A DNA stretch of 26,735 bases, taken from Prorocentrum cordatum. Lineage: Eukaryota; Sar; Dinophyceae; Prorocentrales; Prorocentraceae. Each line of letters opens with the position of its first letter. The first letter of the stretch is position 1. The stretch lies in NCBI GenBank assembly GCA_963575745.1, contig CAUYUJ010008581.1:12501-39235 (forward strand), read 5' to 3'. The notes beneath the pieces were generated by a model. That model saw only the letters and a program-made list of their open reading frames with translations, made no database searches and was not told the origin of the DNA. A program made the position numbers and the translations under genes. Below are positions 1-7,136 of this stretch, piece after piece.

Positions 1-104
1 CGCATTTTCTGGGTTTCTGTCTTCCCCCCCACTTCCAATATTTTCCCCATATTTTCTTGGGATCGACGATTATTTGTGTCTGTGTGTTTTTTTCCCTCCT
101 GATC
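1..104 (-). repeat. Introner-like repeat, copy 1 (partial)
   Basis: This copy begins right at the exon 8 donor with CAGGAGGGAAAAAAACACAC, followed by AATCGTCGATCCC, ATATGGGGAAAATAT and a G-run plus GAAGACAGAAACC. The same blocks in the same order occur in copies 2 and 3. It is cut by the window start. Its position inside an intron and start at the donor match copy 2. Confidence 0.8.
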
Positions 105-3100
105 ATTGCTCGTTTCCCTGGAGGAGGCGACGAACTCCGCCCGGCTCACCTTGCCGTCCGCGTCGGCGTCGTGGTAGTGGAGCGTGTCCCCCGCGCGGCT
201 CTCCAGCACCTCCCGCTCCATCGCCTCTTGGCGGCGCGCACGAGGGGGTGGAGGGAGGGGGGAGGGCTTCTTAGAAGGAGGCTGCTTCTTAAGAAGGCGC
301 CGGCCTTGCATCTATAGAGAAGGCCCGCGCCTTCCAAGAAGCAGGGGTGCTTCTGAGAAGCCCTCCCCCCTCCCTTCACCCCCCTCTGCGCGTGGCTGAG
401 CCTCGCGCTCGGGCGCCTCCGGCCGCCAGTCGTAGAAGTAGTCCTCCGTCAGGAACCACCTCGCCCACCGGCGCGACGGCGAGCCCAGGTACGCCTGGAC
501 CTCTGAAGGGGCCCTGGGGCACACAAATAAATACACACACAAAGAAAAGGGTTCCCCCTATTTTTCCGTATCTTTTGGATTTTCGTCTTCCCCCCCACCT
601 CCCATATTTTCCCATACTTTCCTGGGGATCGACGATTGTGTCTGTGTGTGTTTTTTCCCTCCTGGACCTCCTGCAACGACAAGGCTCCGTCGCCGTCCGC
701 GTCCACCTCCGCGAACCGCCTCTCGGCGCTGGCGCGCGCCCGCGCGGCGTCTGGGGTGGTCTTCCAGCGGGCCAGCGACTTGGCCAGGCTCTCCGCTTGG
801 GCGCTGCCGGGCCGCTCCAGCGTGGTCCAGGAGTGCCAGAGGTCCTTGCAGTGCCCCTCGTAGTAGAGGTGCGAGTTCGCCAGGGTCGGCAGGAAAGCTC
901 GGAAGTACCGCACTGGCAGGGGGTGCTGAAACTGGAAGGTGGTGGCCACGGTGCACCTGGGGTTGCCCTCTTCGGGGACGAAGGTCTCATGGAACTGGGA
1001 GGGGAAGAACACGATCGCCTCGCCCTCCTGGACCTCGGCCTCGTAGGCAGGCCGCCACAAGGCCGTCCTGTACAGGCCTCCGTCGTGTGAGTCGTAACGG
1101 TCCAAGACGCTGGGGATCCGCGGCGGCGCGGGCATCAGGCGCCACTGCTTCCTGCCGCGGAGCTGCAGCGACACTGCGGGGATGCAGTAGGTGTCCGCGT
1201 GCACCATCACCGAGCCGTTCTGCAGCGAGAACCAGAACTCCTGCGACTCGTTCGCCTCGCGGAGGTTCGCGGCCCCGCGCAGGAAGTACGCGGGGCTCCA
1301 CGAGCCCTGCACCTTTATGGATGGGGAGGGGTGTCCAGCGCCACCCAGAAATCGGCGTGGACATCAGGTGCTGATATGTCTGGTTGGTCCCCGCTGCTTC
1401 TGAGACCCTCGGGAGCGGCCAAGAGGGGGGTGTCCAAGAGGGGGGGTGCAAATCATGACCGGCGGCATGTGCGCGGCCCAGCGGGGGGGCCAGGGACGCA
1501 ATGAAACAAGAAGAGGCGCCATGAGATCTGGGGAAACATCATGGCCCCCGCCATGATATCCACCCCCCCTAGTCATCGCCCCCCTCTTTGCCGCCCCCGA
1601 GACCCCACCCCGGGCTCGTTCTGACCAGGCTCACCTGGCACCCCGAGGCGCGCCCAGCCGTGGCCACGAGGGCCCCCCGGGAGGCCCCGAGAGGCAGCAG
1701 CGCGCGGAGCGCTTTTGCACTGGGCATCGGCATGTTGGCCTCCTCCTAGAGCAGGGGATCGGCTACAGATCTAGGGGGAAAACAAGCCTACCTCGCTTTT
1801 GACCACCCTCGCTTCCAAGAGATACCAGGCGATGCCAAACTACGGCCTGTACTGGTCCGGCCTCTCGACGAGGAGGCGCGTGGTATGACTTGGTTTTGCC
1901 TGGAAGCGAAAGCGGGGTAGGTCATTCACGCTCTGAGAATCGATCTACGTACCCCTAAATGGACGTTCCCGCCGACTCTGCGAACATCGCCCATCATGTC
2001 CCGCAGGTCTCCGAACATCCTGCGCGTGTCCTGTGCGTTCGGCGGGGAAACCTATCTTGGGGTACATCGATTCTGTAGTCGATCCCATAAAGTAGGAGCT
2101 CGACCACGAGAAACCTTCCACAAGAAACCCAACCATGGGACCCAGGACGTCCACTGATTTTTGGTGTGGGAACGCCTCGCTTTCCATAACAAAATCATCG
2201 AAACCCAAGAGACTCGGGGGCGCGCAAACATGGATATCAGCGATCTATGGATTTGGCGCGCGGTCGCCAAATCCATGGATCGGGGGAGGTGCCCTCCCCA
2301 GAATGCGGCCGGTGCCGCCTCGTTCGGCTGCTGAAGTCCACGATTTCCCATGGAAGCGGGGCCCGTCGCTGATCCACGCCCCCGCAGTCCATGGTTGCGA
2401 TCGCCCGAGAGACCCAGGGCACCCTGGAGGCAAGCAGGGTGCTTTTGGCAGGGGCTTCCGCTGTCCTCGACCCCTGGTGCACCTTCGCCCGCACGGCGGC
2501 CGGGGCCTCGAGCCCGCCGTCCTTGACGTGCCACACGTACGGCGCGTGGAAGGCGCCCCCCGCGCCCGCGTGGCCCGGCGGCGCGGCGGTGGGCCTCCCG
2601 GTCTTGGCCCGGCGACCGCGAGGGGCGTGGTTTCTGCCAAGGGTGTGGTCTGCAACCCGCGCTCCTCCTCCTCCTCCTCCTCCTCCTCCTCCTCTCCTCC
2701 TACTCCTCCAATCTCCTCCTCCTACAAATCTCCTCCTCCTCCAATCTCCTCCTCCTCCTCCTCCTCCTGCTCCTCCTCCTCCTCCTCCTCCTCCTCCTCC
2801 TCCTCCTCCTCCTAACCTTTGGCGCAGCCCTGGGACCCCCCGAGCCCCGCAACGGCGCCGATCGCAGACCATGCCCCTGTGTACGGCCGGCCCTGGGACA
2901 AAAGAACATCCAGTCAGGAGCATGAGACCCTCCGCCGGCCAAACCGAAGAGCATTCGAGAGGGTGCCCTCCTCCAGGATGCACGAGGACGTCCAGCGAGC
3001 ACGAAGAACCTCGTGCCCTCCCCGCAGCGACCTCGATCTGATGCCTCGGCCCGACCGCAGCCACGCTCATTGCAGTCGCCGACTTGTCCCACCGCGCGCC

Positions 3101-6100
3101 GCCCACCGAGATGAACTGCTCGTCGCTCGCCGCGCCGGTGTACTCCGCCCTCATCCGCGCCTCCAGCGGTCGCCCCCCCCCCACCGGGCCGCGGCAGGGC
3201 GGCCCCCCGAGAGGCCTCCGAGTGGCCTCCAGAGGGCCCCACGCCTCAGGCAGCCGCCCGAAGAGGCGGCGAAGGACGATCCAGGAGGTCCTGGCGGGGG
3301 GTGGGGGGGGGGTCTGGGGGGGGGATAGGGGGCCAAAGCCACCCCCAGTCCCAGCCAGGACCCCATGGATCGCCAGGTCGGGAGTGGGGGTCAGCCCTGC
3401 ATTCGATCGGTATCGTGTGGATGCTGCGGTGACCAAGGATGACAGACACGTGATTATGCGATGTGTGTTATGAGGGGGACAAGAAGTGACATAATCATAA
3501 AAACTCGGAGGTCCGCGCGGATTTCTTCGGCGCTGAACCCCCCTCCCTGGCGCGTGGAGCGCGCCAGGGGCGGCGCCGGAGGCGCCGCCGGGGGGCCCCA
3601 GCGCCGATCCGAGAAATCCGCGCGGACCTCTGAGTTTTTATGTTTATGCCACTTTTTGGTCCCCCAGTTATGATGGGGATTCACACGAAGTGAATGGAAC
3701 TTTGTTCCTCCTGCATGGCTGGGGGAGGGGGCGGGCTGTGCTGCCCCCAGGTCCTGCGCGCACGGCTGCGCGTAAGAGCCGCCGGGCGCCTCTCCCGCAG
3801 GACCCTCGAGAGCCCTGGGGGACCTCCGAGAGCCTTGGGGACCCCCGAGGGACCTCCAGAGTCCTCCGGAGCGGGCGATTCCGAGAACCACGAAGCCAAA
3901 AACGTTTTCATCTCTTTGGAGGGGCCCTGGGACACACAAATAAATACACACAGATAACAGGATTCCACATATCTTCCCATATTTTCAAGGTTTCTGTTTT
4001 CCCCCCCCACTTCCCATAGTTTCCCATCTTTTCTGGAGAATCGACGACTAATTGTGTCTGTTTTTTTTCTCTCCTGACTCTTGGAGGCACATCTTTTACT
4101 TCCGCCACCTTCCGCCGCCCTTCCGCCGGCTTCCGCCGGCGGAGGCGGCCTCGTTTTACTTCCGCCGCCCTTCCGCCGCCTTCTGCCGCGGAAGAGATGA
4201 CAGCTCCCTCTACCAATCCTCGAAAGGAAGGCCCTGTTTTGGAATGCCTCAAGTAGATCGGAGCAGATGGAGGACCGCACCGCTTCGCCGACGCTAGAGG
4301 AAAAAACTCCATAAACTTAAACTTATGGCGCTCCGCGCGGATTTCTTGGATCCGCGCTGGATCCCCTTCCCTGGCGCGCAGAACGCGCCAGGGGCGGCGC
4401 CGGAGGCGCCGCCGGGGAGGGGCCCAGCGCGGATCCACGCAATCCGCGCGGAGCGCCGAAAATGTACGCACCAGCGGTGCATCGGCGGCGTTGGGATGGA
4501 AGGCGCGGAGAGCCCCAGATCGCGCCGAGGCGCCGACGCACCGGCGGTACGGCGCGGCCCTCCGAACCCCTGGAGCCTCTGGGAACTGCTCGCGATACCA
4601 CCCGCACTCGCGCCCGAGCAGGTCGTTGCCTCGGCCCGCGTCCTGGACGATGAACGGGCGTCCGCTGCGCACGCGCTCGTCGAACTCGTCGCCGCCGATG
4701 TCGGTCACCCGCTCGATCTGCTGCGCGGCGCCAGCGAGGCCGAAGAACTCGGCCGGCGTCGGCTCCCAGAGGGGTGGCGTTTTCTGGTGCGTTTCCCTTG
4801 GGGACCTCTTGCAGTGGAGGGGAGGGGGATGGGAGGCCAGGGGGAGGAGGGGAAGGAGGAGGAGGAGGAGGAGGAGGAGGAGGAGGAGGAGGAGGAGGAG
4901 GAGGAGGAGGGGGACGGGAGGCCAGGGGGAGGAGGAGAGGAGAGCAGGAGAGGGGACGCAGAGGAGCGGAGAGTGGAGGAGAGGGGGATGGGGGAGAAGC
5001 AGCTGCAGTGCCCAGTGGTGCTGAGCAGACCGATGCCGCCCTCTACACTCTAGAGTCGGAGGCCTCTCAATTCGGGCCGGGGTGGCCGGGGTCGACGAGC
5101 CATGGAGAATCACTCCGCATCGCAGTGCATCGGCGATGCACGGGTCACATCGGGAGAGAAAAGCATCGTGCCCCAGATCGCGCCGCGTCGTTCACGCACC
5201 GGCGATGCCGTTCGATGCCCTGGCCCCCAGCTGAGCGGCCAATAATCGATGCTGTTCTCAAGATGCGCGGACTGCCCGGGTGAGGGGAAGCTCGACTGCC
5301 CGAGTCGCAATGGCCAACCACCTGAAACTTCGACCACTGCCCTTGGAGCAGTTTTCTCAGGGGTGGACCGTGTCTGGACTTGAGTCGATATCCGAGGATG
5401 CATCGAGTGGTTAGGACCCCGACGAAAGACCCCGAACCCGTCCGGTGGCAGATTGGCTGGGGACCCTGATGTCAACTGACGGTTTTCACCAGACAATCCT
5501 CCTCCTCCCCCTCCTCCTCCTCCTCCTCCTCCTCTTCCTCCTCCTCCCCCTCCTCCTCCTCCTCCTCCTCCTCCTCCTCCTCCTCCTCCTCCTCCTCCTC
5601 CTCCTCGATATACTCGGACCTCCGAATGTCCTCCCGAGCCGGTTCTTGGCGGTCCCAAGGCCTTGGGGGGAGACCCCACAGGCCGAGCGCGGCGGAAGAA
5701 CTCTCAGGCACGCCTTCAGGAAGAACGATCATCAAGCTCCTCCTCCTCCTCCTCCTCCTCCTCCTCCTCCTCCTCTCTCCGCCTCCTCCGCCTCCTCCGC
5801 CTCCTCCGCCTCCTCCTCCTCCTCCTCCTCCTCCCACGCACAGGAGGACGATCAGGAGACCAACCACCTTTTTAAAGCTGTTATCCGCCACTGTCTAGAG
5901 GCTTCCCGCAAGGGGTCCGAGTGGATGACGCCGGAGGATCACGCCGCATCGCCGACGCATCGGCGATGCGTCGTCGACGTCGGAAACAAATCGGTGGCGT
6001 CGGCGTGGAGGAAATCGGACTCCACATCGAGTCGCGTCGCCGCTGCTTGGCGATGCGGCACGAGCTCTCGCCCCCATCTACTCGGGCCCCAATTCGGGGA

Positions 6101-6428
6101 GGCCTCGAGTCCCCCGCCCCCTATCGGCGAAGCGCGAAGCGCGAAGAACTTCGCGCCCTCGAAAGCGCCCGTGTTTTTTTTCGCCTCCCCTCCTCCTCCT
6201 CATCCTCCTCCTCCTCCTCCTCCTCCTCCTCCTCCTCCTCCTCCTCCTCCTCCTCCTCCAACTCCAACTCCAACTCCTCCTCCCAACTCCAACTCCTCCT
6301 CCTCCTCCTCCTCCTCCTCCTTCTCCTCCTCCTCCCTGCGGCAAGGTCCCAAGAGGAGACGCGCCATGACTGGCCGGCTGGACCACGCCCAGGGCGGCAG
6401 CCACGGCGGACCACAGCGGCCACTTCAT
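1..6428 (-). CDS. Secreted/ER cupin-8 (JmjC-like) dioxygenase with two EF-hands, 8 exons, 3' end outside window
   Basis: This is a gene model assembled here from eight minus-strand exons: 6428-6335, 5713-5620, 4805-4577, 3160-3084, 2594-2483, 1312-668, 500-402 and 224-105. Intron phases agree at every junction and the lengths sum to 1470 nt (490 codons, open at the C-terminus). Domain order is a signal peptide (about residues 1-23), a Pro/Arg-rich linker, a cupin-8/JmjC domain, then two EF-hand loops about 51 residues apart. In the family such cores bind Fe(II) with an HxD...H triad and hydroxylate or demethylate protein or RNA substrates using 2-oxoglutarate. The HxD and distal His are visible in the large exon. 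The EF-hands suggest Ca2+ regulation, and the signal peptide suggests the secretory pathway. Both localisation and Ca2+ control are inferred. Inferred donors are GT, GC or GA; inferred acceptors are all AG|G, which fits dinoflagellates. The substrate is unknown. Confidence 0.75.
105..224 (-). CDS. Exon 8: second EF-hand
   Basis: This 40-codon exon reads AMEREVLESRAG, then DADADGKVSRAEF. Its loop DADADGKVSRAE has Asp at 1, 3 and 5, Gly at 6, Val at 8 and Glu at 12, a textbook Ca2+-binding EF-hand. The acceptor is CCAAGAG|G. The likely donor is AAT|GATCAG (GA type), directly followed by another introner-like repeat that runs to the window edge, so the C-terminus lies outside the window. Confidence 0.8.
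225..401 (-). repeat. Intron 7, built from a foldback (MITE-like) element
   Basis: Most of intron 7 is a 122-bp palindromic element at 253-374 with perfect 19-bp terminal inverted repeats (GGGAGGGGGGAGGGCTTCT and its complement). Inner arms (GAAGC..., GGCGCCTTC...) also pair imperfectly. The inverted similarity continues outward to about 235-390. The intron borders carry GAGGC on both sides, giving a GC donor and AG|G acceptor. Confidence 0.8.
402..500 (-). CDS. Exon 7: linker between EF-hands
   Basis: This 33-codon exon reads VQAYLGSPSRRWARWFLTED then YFYDWRPEAPERE, a helical, Trp/Arg-rich segment between two EF-hands. The acceptor is TTCAGAG|GTCCAG, whose GAGGTCCAGG repeats at the previous donor. 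The donor is GCGAG|GCTCAG (GC). Phase 0 on both sides. Confidence 0.75.
501..667 (-). repeat. Introner-like repeat, copy 2: the whole of intron 6
   Basis: Intron 6 (167 nt) consists almost entirely of this repeat. On the minus strand it starts GTCCAGGAGGGAAAAAACAC, contains AATCGTCGATCCCC, a G7 run, TGTGTATTTATTTGTGTG and CCCAGGGCCCCTTC, and ends CAGAG. The exon sequence GAGGTCCAGG is duplicated at both ends like a target-site duplication, with GT and AG supplied at its borders. Confidence 0.85.
668..1312 (-). CDS. Exon 6: catalytic core of cupin-8/JmjC domain plus first EF-hand
   Basis: This 215-codon exon opens VQGSWSPAYFLRG and contains ESQEFWFSL, then VMVHADTYC, SLQLRGRKQWRL, VFFPSQFHETFVPEEGN and YYEGHCKDLWHSW. 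His38 and Asp40 of the exon (the HxD pair) and His108 form the expected Fe(II) facial triad, so the site looks intact. The last twelve residues (204-215, DADGDGALSLQE) are a canonical EF-hand loop with acidic positions 1, 3, 5 and 12. The acceptor is CATAAAG|G. The donor is GAG|GTCCAG, immediately followed by an introner-like repeat. This is the best-supported exon of the gene. Confidence 0.9.
1403..1612. repeat. Foldback element in intron 5
   Basis: Left arm GGGAGCGGCCAAGAGGGGGG and right arm CCCCCCTCTTTGCCGCCCCC are imperfect inverted complements. Further pairing blocks are AGGGGGGGTGC against CACCCCCCCT, and AATCATG against CATGAT near the centre. The total is about 210 bp with no coding potential. 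No target-site duplication was assigned. Confidence 0.6.
1788..1921. repeat. Short inverted-repeat element in intron 5
   Basis: CCTACCTCGCTTTT and CTCGCTTCCA at the left are complemented by TGGAAGCGAAAGCGGGGTAGG at the right (ending near 1921). About 130 bp, imperfect, non-coding. Confidence 0.5.
2242..2281. repeat. 17-bp hairpin
   Basis: GATCTATGGATTTGGCG (2242-2258) pairs with CGCCAAATCCATGGATC (2265-2281) with a single mismatch and a 6-nt loop, inside intron 5. No function is evident. Confidence 0.7.
2483..2594 (-). CDS. Exon 5: cupin-8 domain
   Basis: This 112-nt exon encodes a Gly/Ala/Pro-rich stretch and then FHAPYVWHVKDGGLEAP and AAVRAK. The 'aPyvWhvkD' block is typical of cupin-8 proteins just before the Fe-binding half. 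The acceptor is CGGGAG|G and the donor is AAG|GTGCAC, with AAGGTGCA repeated at the acceptor of the next exon. The exit is phase 0. A GGA microsatellite lies just upstream on the minus strand. Confidence 0.8.
2661..2813. repeat. (CTC)n / (GGA)n microsatellite
   Basis: A nearly pure CTC tract on the plus strand with a few CAAT interruptions. It lies in intron 4, just upstream of exon 5 on the minus strand, where it forms a purine-rich tract. The Ser- or Pro-rich ORFs across it are artefacts. Confidence 0.95.
3084..3160 (-). CDS. Exon 4: cupin-8 domain
   Basis: This 77-nt exon encodes ARMRAEYTGAASDEQFISVG and then GARWDK. It directly continues 'FPE' of exon 3, giving the family-typical 'FP-e-a-xMRaEY' stretch. 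The acceptor is TGGAG|G with the repeat GAGGC shared with the previous donor. The donor is GACAA|GTCGG (GT). The exon exits in phase 2. Confidence 0.8.
3470..3672. repeat. Foldback element, family FB-1 copy 1
   Basis: Arms of about 60 bp pair almost perfectly. The left arm contains CATAAAAACTCGGAGG then TCCGCGCGGATTTCT; the right arm is its complement. Inside are smaller palindromes, CCTGGCGCG...CGCGCCAGG and GGCGGCGCCGGAGGCGCCGCC-like. It lies in intron 3. A second copy with the same internal hairpins lies at 4321-4462. Confidence 0.85.
3795..3880. repeat. Degenerate ~24-bp tandem repeat
   Basis: Repeats of the form GACCTCCGAGAGCCTTGGGG occur about three to four times with drift (GACCCTCGAGAGCCCTGGGG, then GGACCTCCAGAGTCC). 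It lies in intron 3 beside introner-like copy 3. Confidence 0.6.
3911..4080 (-). repeat. Introner-like repeat, copy 3, nested inside intron 3
   Basis: The copy shares every block of copy 2: CAGGAGAGAAAAAAAACAG, CACAATTAGTCGTCGAT, the G8 run, GTGTATTTATTTGTGTG and CCCAGGGCCCCTCC. It lies within the 1.4-kb intron 3 rather than forming an intron of its own, with CCAAGAG / CCAAAGAG at its borders. It shows that the family exists as a dispersed element. Confidence 0.8.
4088..4192. repeat. (CTTCCGCCG)n-type tandem repeat
   Basis: Units CTTCCGCCACC, CTTCCGCCGCC and CTTCCGCCGG recur, and a TTTTACTTCCGCC block occurs twice. Non-coding, in intron 3. Confidence 0.7.
4321..4462. repeat. Foldback element, family FB-1 copy 2
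   Basis: Arms GGCGCTCCGCGCGGATT and its complement enclose TGGATCCGCGCTGG pairs and the same internal hairpins as copy 1 (CTGGCGCG...CGCGCCAG, then GGCGGCGCCGGAGGC). The outer AT-rich part of the arms seen in copy 1 is absent. Same intron as copy 1. Confidence 0.85.
4577..4805 (-). CDS. Exon 3: N-terminal part of cupin-8 domain
   Basis: This 229-nt exon carries PLWEPTPAEFFGL, then IERV...DEFDERVRSGRPFIVQDAG and CGWYREQFPE. The pattern of a residue segment ending 'sGRPfIv.da', followed by a conserved Cys/Trp helix and 'FPe', is the usual start of a cupin-8/JmjC-like domain. It ends in phase 0 at CCAGAG|GC, a GC donor. The reading frame stays open further upstream through a pyrimidine tract, but the AG|G acceptor at 4806 gives the only phase-consistent join to exon 2. 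Confidence 0.8.
4849..4912. repeat. (GGA)n microsatellite
   Basis: A nearly pure GGA tract on the plus strand, in intron 2 upstream of exon 3. The pyrimidine-rich minus strand probably serves as or obscures the polypyrimidine tract of that acceptor. Confidence 0.95.
4913..5493. other. Intron 2 remainder, no gene seen
   Basis: A GGA-rich tail is followed by unique GC-rich sequence. The motif GCATCGGCGATGC recurs in drifting form here (about 5120-5210), at 4480-4550 and at 5945-6060, suggesting an old dispersed repeat. No exon passing phase and splice tests was found. Confidence 0.5.
5494..5606. repeat. (CTC)n microsatellite
   Basis: A CTC tract immediately downstream (minus strand) of exon 2, so the start of intron 2 is a GGA run. 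Confidence 0.95.
5620..5713 (-). CDS. Exon 2: linker
   Basis: This 94-nt exon reads GVPESSSAALGLWGLPPRPW and continues DRQEPARED, a soluble Ser/Pro/Arg-rich linker between the signal peptide and the catalytic domain. The acceptor is CTGAAG|G. The donor is CGGAG|GTCC, and the same GAGGTCC recurs at the acceptor of the next exon (AAGAG|GTCC). Entry phase 1 and exit phase 2 match both neighbours. It is flanked on both sides by CTC/GAG triplet tracts. Homology was not recognised, so the support is reading-frame and splice logic. Confidence 0.5.
5735..5834. repeat. (CTC)n microsatellite with CGC variants
   Basis: A CTC tract with an internal CGCCTC block, about 20 bp upstream of exon 2 in intron 1. 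Confidence 0.95.
6188..6334. repeat. (CTC)n microsatellite at the start of intron 1
   Basis: CTC units with CAACTC interruptions. On the minus strand intron 1 begins directly with GAGGAGGAGGAG. Long Ser/Pro ORFs here are frame artefacts. Confidence 0.95.
6335..6428 (-). CDS. Exon 1: ATG and signal peptide
   Basis: The ATG lies at 6428-6426 and opens MKWPLWSAVAAALGVV, a short positive start and hydrophobic core, followed by a plausible signal-peptidase site after ASHGA. The exon ends at Leu-Pro-Gln plus one base and runs into a GGAGGA tract on its 3' side. The inferred donor is GA. The exon contributes 94 nt and leaves phase 1, which fits the next exon. Upstream, on the minus strand, is a long pyrimidine tract, so any trans-splice acceptor is not visible. 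The assignment rests on the signal-peptide look and phase match, not on recognised homology. Confidence 0.5.
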
Positions 6429-6436
6429 GCCGCGGC

Positions 6437-6790
6437 GCCAGCCAGGAGGAGGAGAAAGGGGGGAGGGGGGAGCGGAGGAGCGGAGGAGGCACGGCGGAGG
6501 GGCAGGCAGAGGAGGAGCAACCTCGCCCTTGTGGTGGCAAGAGACGAAGGAGTAGGAGGAGAAGGGGGAGGAGGAGGAGGAGGAGGAGGAAAAGGAAAAA
6601 AAGGAGGAGGAGGAGGAGGACAGGAGGAGGGGGAGGAGGACGGAGGAGGAGGAGGAGGAGCAGGAGGAGGAGAAGGAGGAGGAGCACGGATGATGATGAT
6701 GATGATCATGATGATCATGATGATGATGATGTTGATGATGAGGAGGAGGAGGAGGAGGAGGAGGAGGAGGAGGAGGAGGAAGAGCAACAA
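6437..6790. repeat. (GGA)n tract with an internal GAT block
   Basis: GGA/GAG triplets interrupted by short unique pieces, with GATGAT / GATCATGAT at 6688-6740. It lies upstream of the gene's ATG. On the minus strand it is a long pyrimidine tract preceding exon 1. Confidence 0.95.
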
Positions 6791-6989
6791 CAGCAGTGGG
6801 CGGAGGAGGAGGAGGCGGCGGCGGAGAGCAGTAAGAAAACGGGCAGGAAACTGACAAGGACCAGTGGCTGGAGGAGGAAACAAACAAACAAAAAGTCATA
6901 CATCCGGAGGTACGTAGGACACGAGTCGGGACAACTACTACATTACAATAGGGCTACATTGTTCTACGCTGACAACCTCGGCTTGCGGA
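6791..6989. other. Intergenic, nothing recognised
   Basis: Unique sequence between the JmjC gene's 5' tract and the remnant of a reverse transcriptase pseudogene. No ORF or repeat could be supported. Confidence 0.5.
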
Positions 6990-7067
6990 CAAAATGCCAC
7001 CAGAAAACTTCACGAATCAAGAGTGGGATCGAATTGGCCATGTTGCCTGACACTTTTCAAGCAACAC
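6990..7067 (-). pseudogene. 3' remnant of the reverse transcriptase pseudogene split by the LINE
   Basis: On the minus strand the frame reading CCLKSVRQHGQFDP continues the frame that ends CCL at 13351 on the other side of the LINE. The shared bases are the LINE's target-site duplication (7057-7067). Removing the LINE would rejoin the two pieces. Confidence 0.6.
7057..7067. repeat. Target-site duplication, 3' side of LINE
   Basis: TCAAGCAACAC, identical to 13351-13361 at the other end. Confidence 0.85.
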
Positions 7068-7085
7068 ATTCATTCATTCATTCAT
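7068..7085 (-). repeat. 3' tail of LINE, (ATTC)n on the plus strand
   Basis: ATTCATTCATTCATTCAT, read as a tetranucleotide AATG-type tail on the coding strand. Short tandem tails in place of poly(A) are known in several non-LTR clades. Confidence 0.8.
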
Positions 7086-7136
7086 GGGCATTAAGAGGTC
7101 AGCCAAATCCAGGCTCGCCTGACCTCGGGAGAAAGA

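Noticed and set aside
1316-1380. An upstream in-frame extension of exon 6, and a frame reading DVHADFWVALDTPPH nearby
   Set aside because: The phase-consistent acceptor with duplicated AAGGTGCA lies at 1313. The other reading is in a different frame and ends at a stop.
2237-3436. A 399-codon minus-strand frame
   Set aside because: Only two short parts (exons 4 and 5) are protein-like. The rest is microsatellite and intron, so it is not one protein.
3908-5113. A 401-codon minus-strand frame
   Set aside because: It contains exon 3, but its ends are pyrimidine tract and an introner-like repeat read as protein. The exon is annotated instead.
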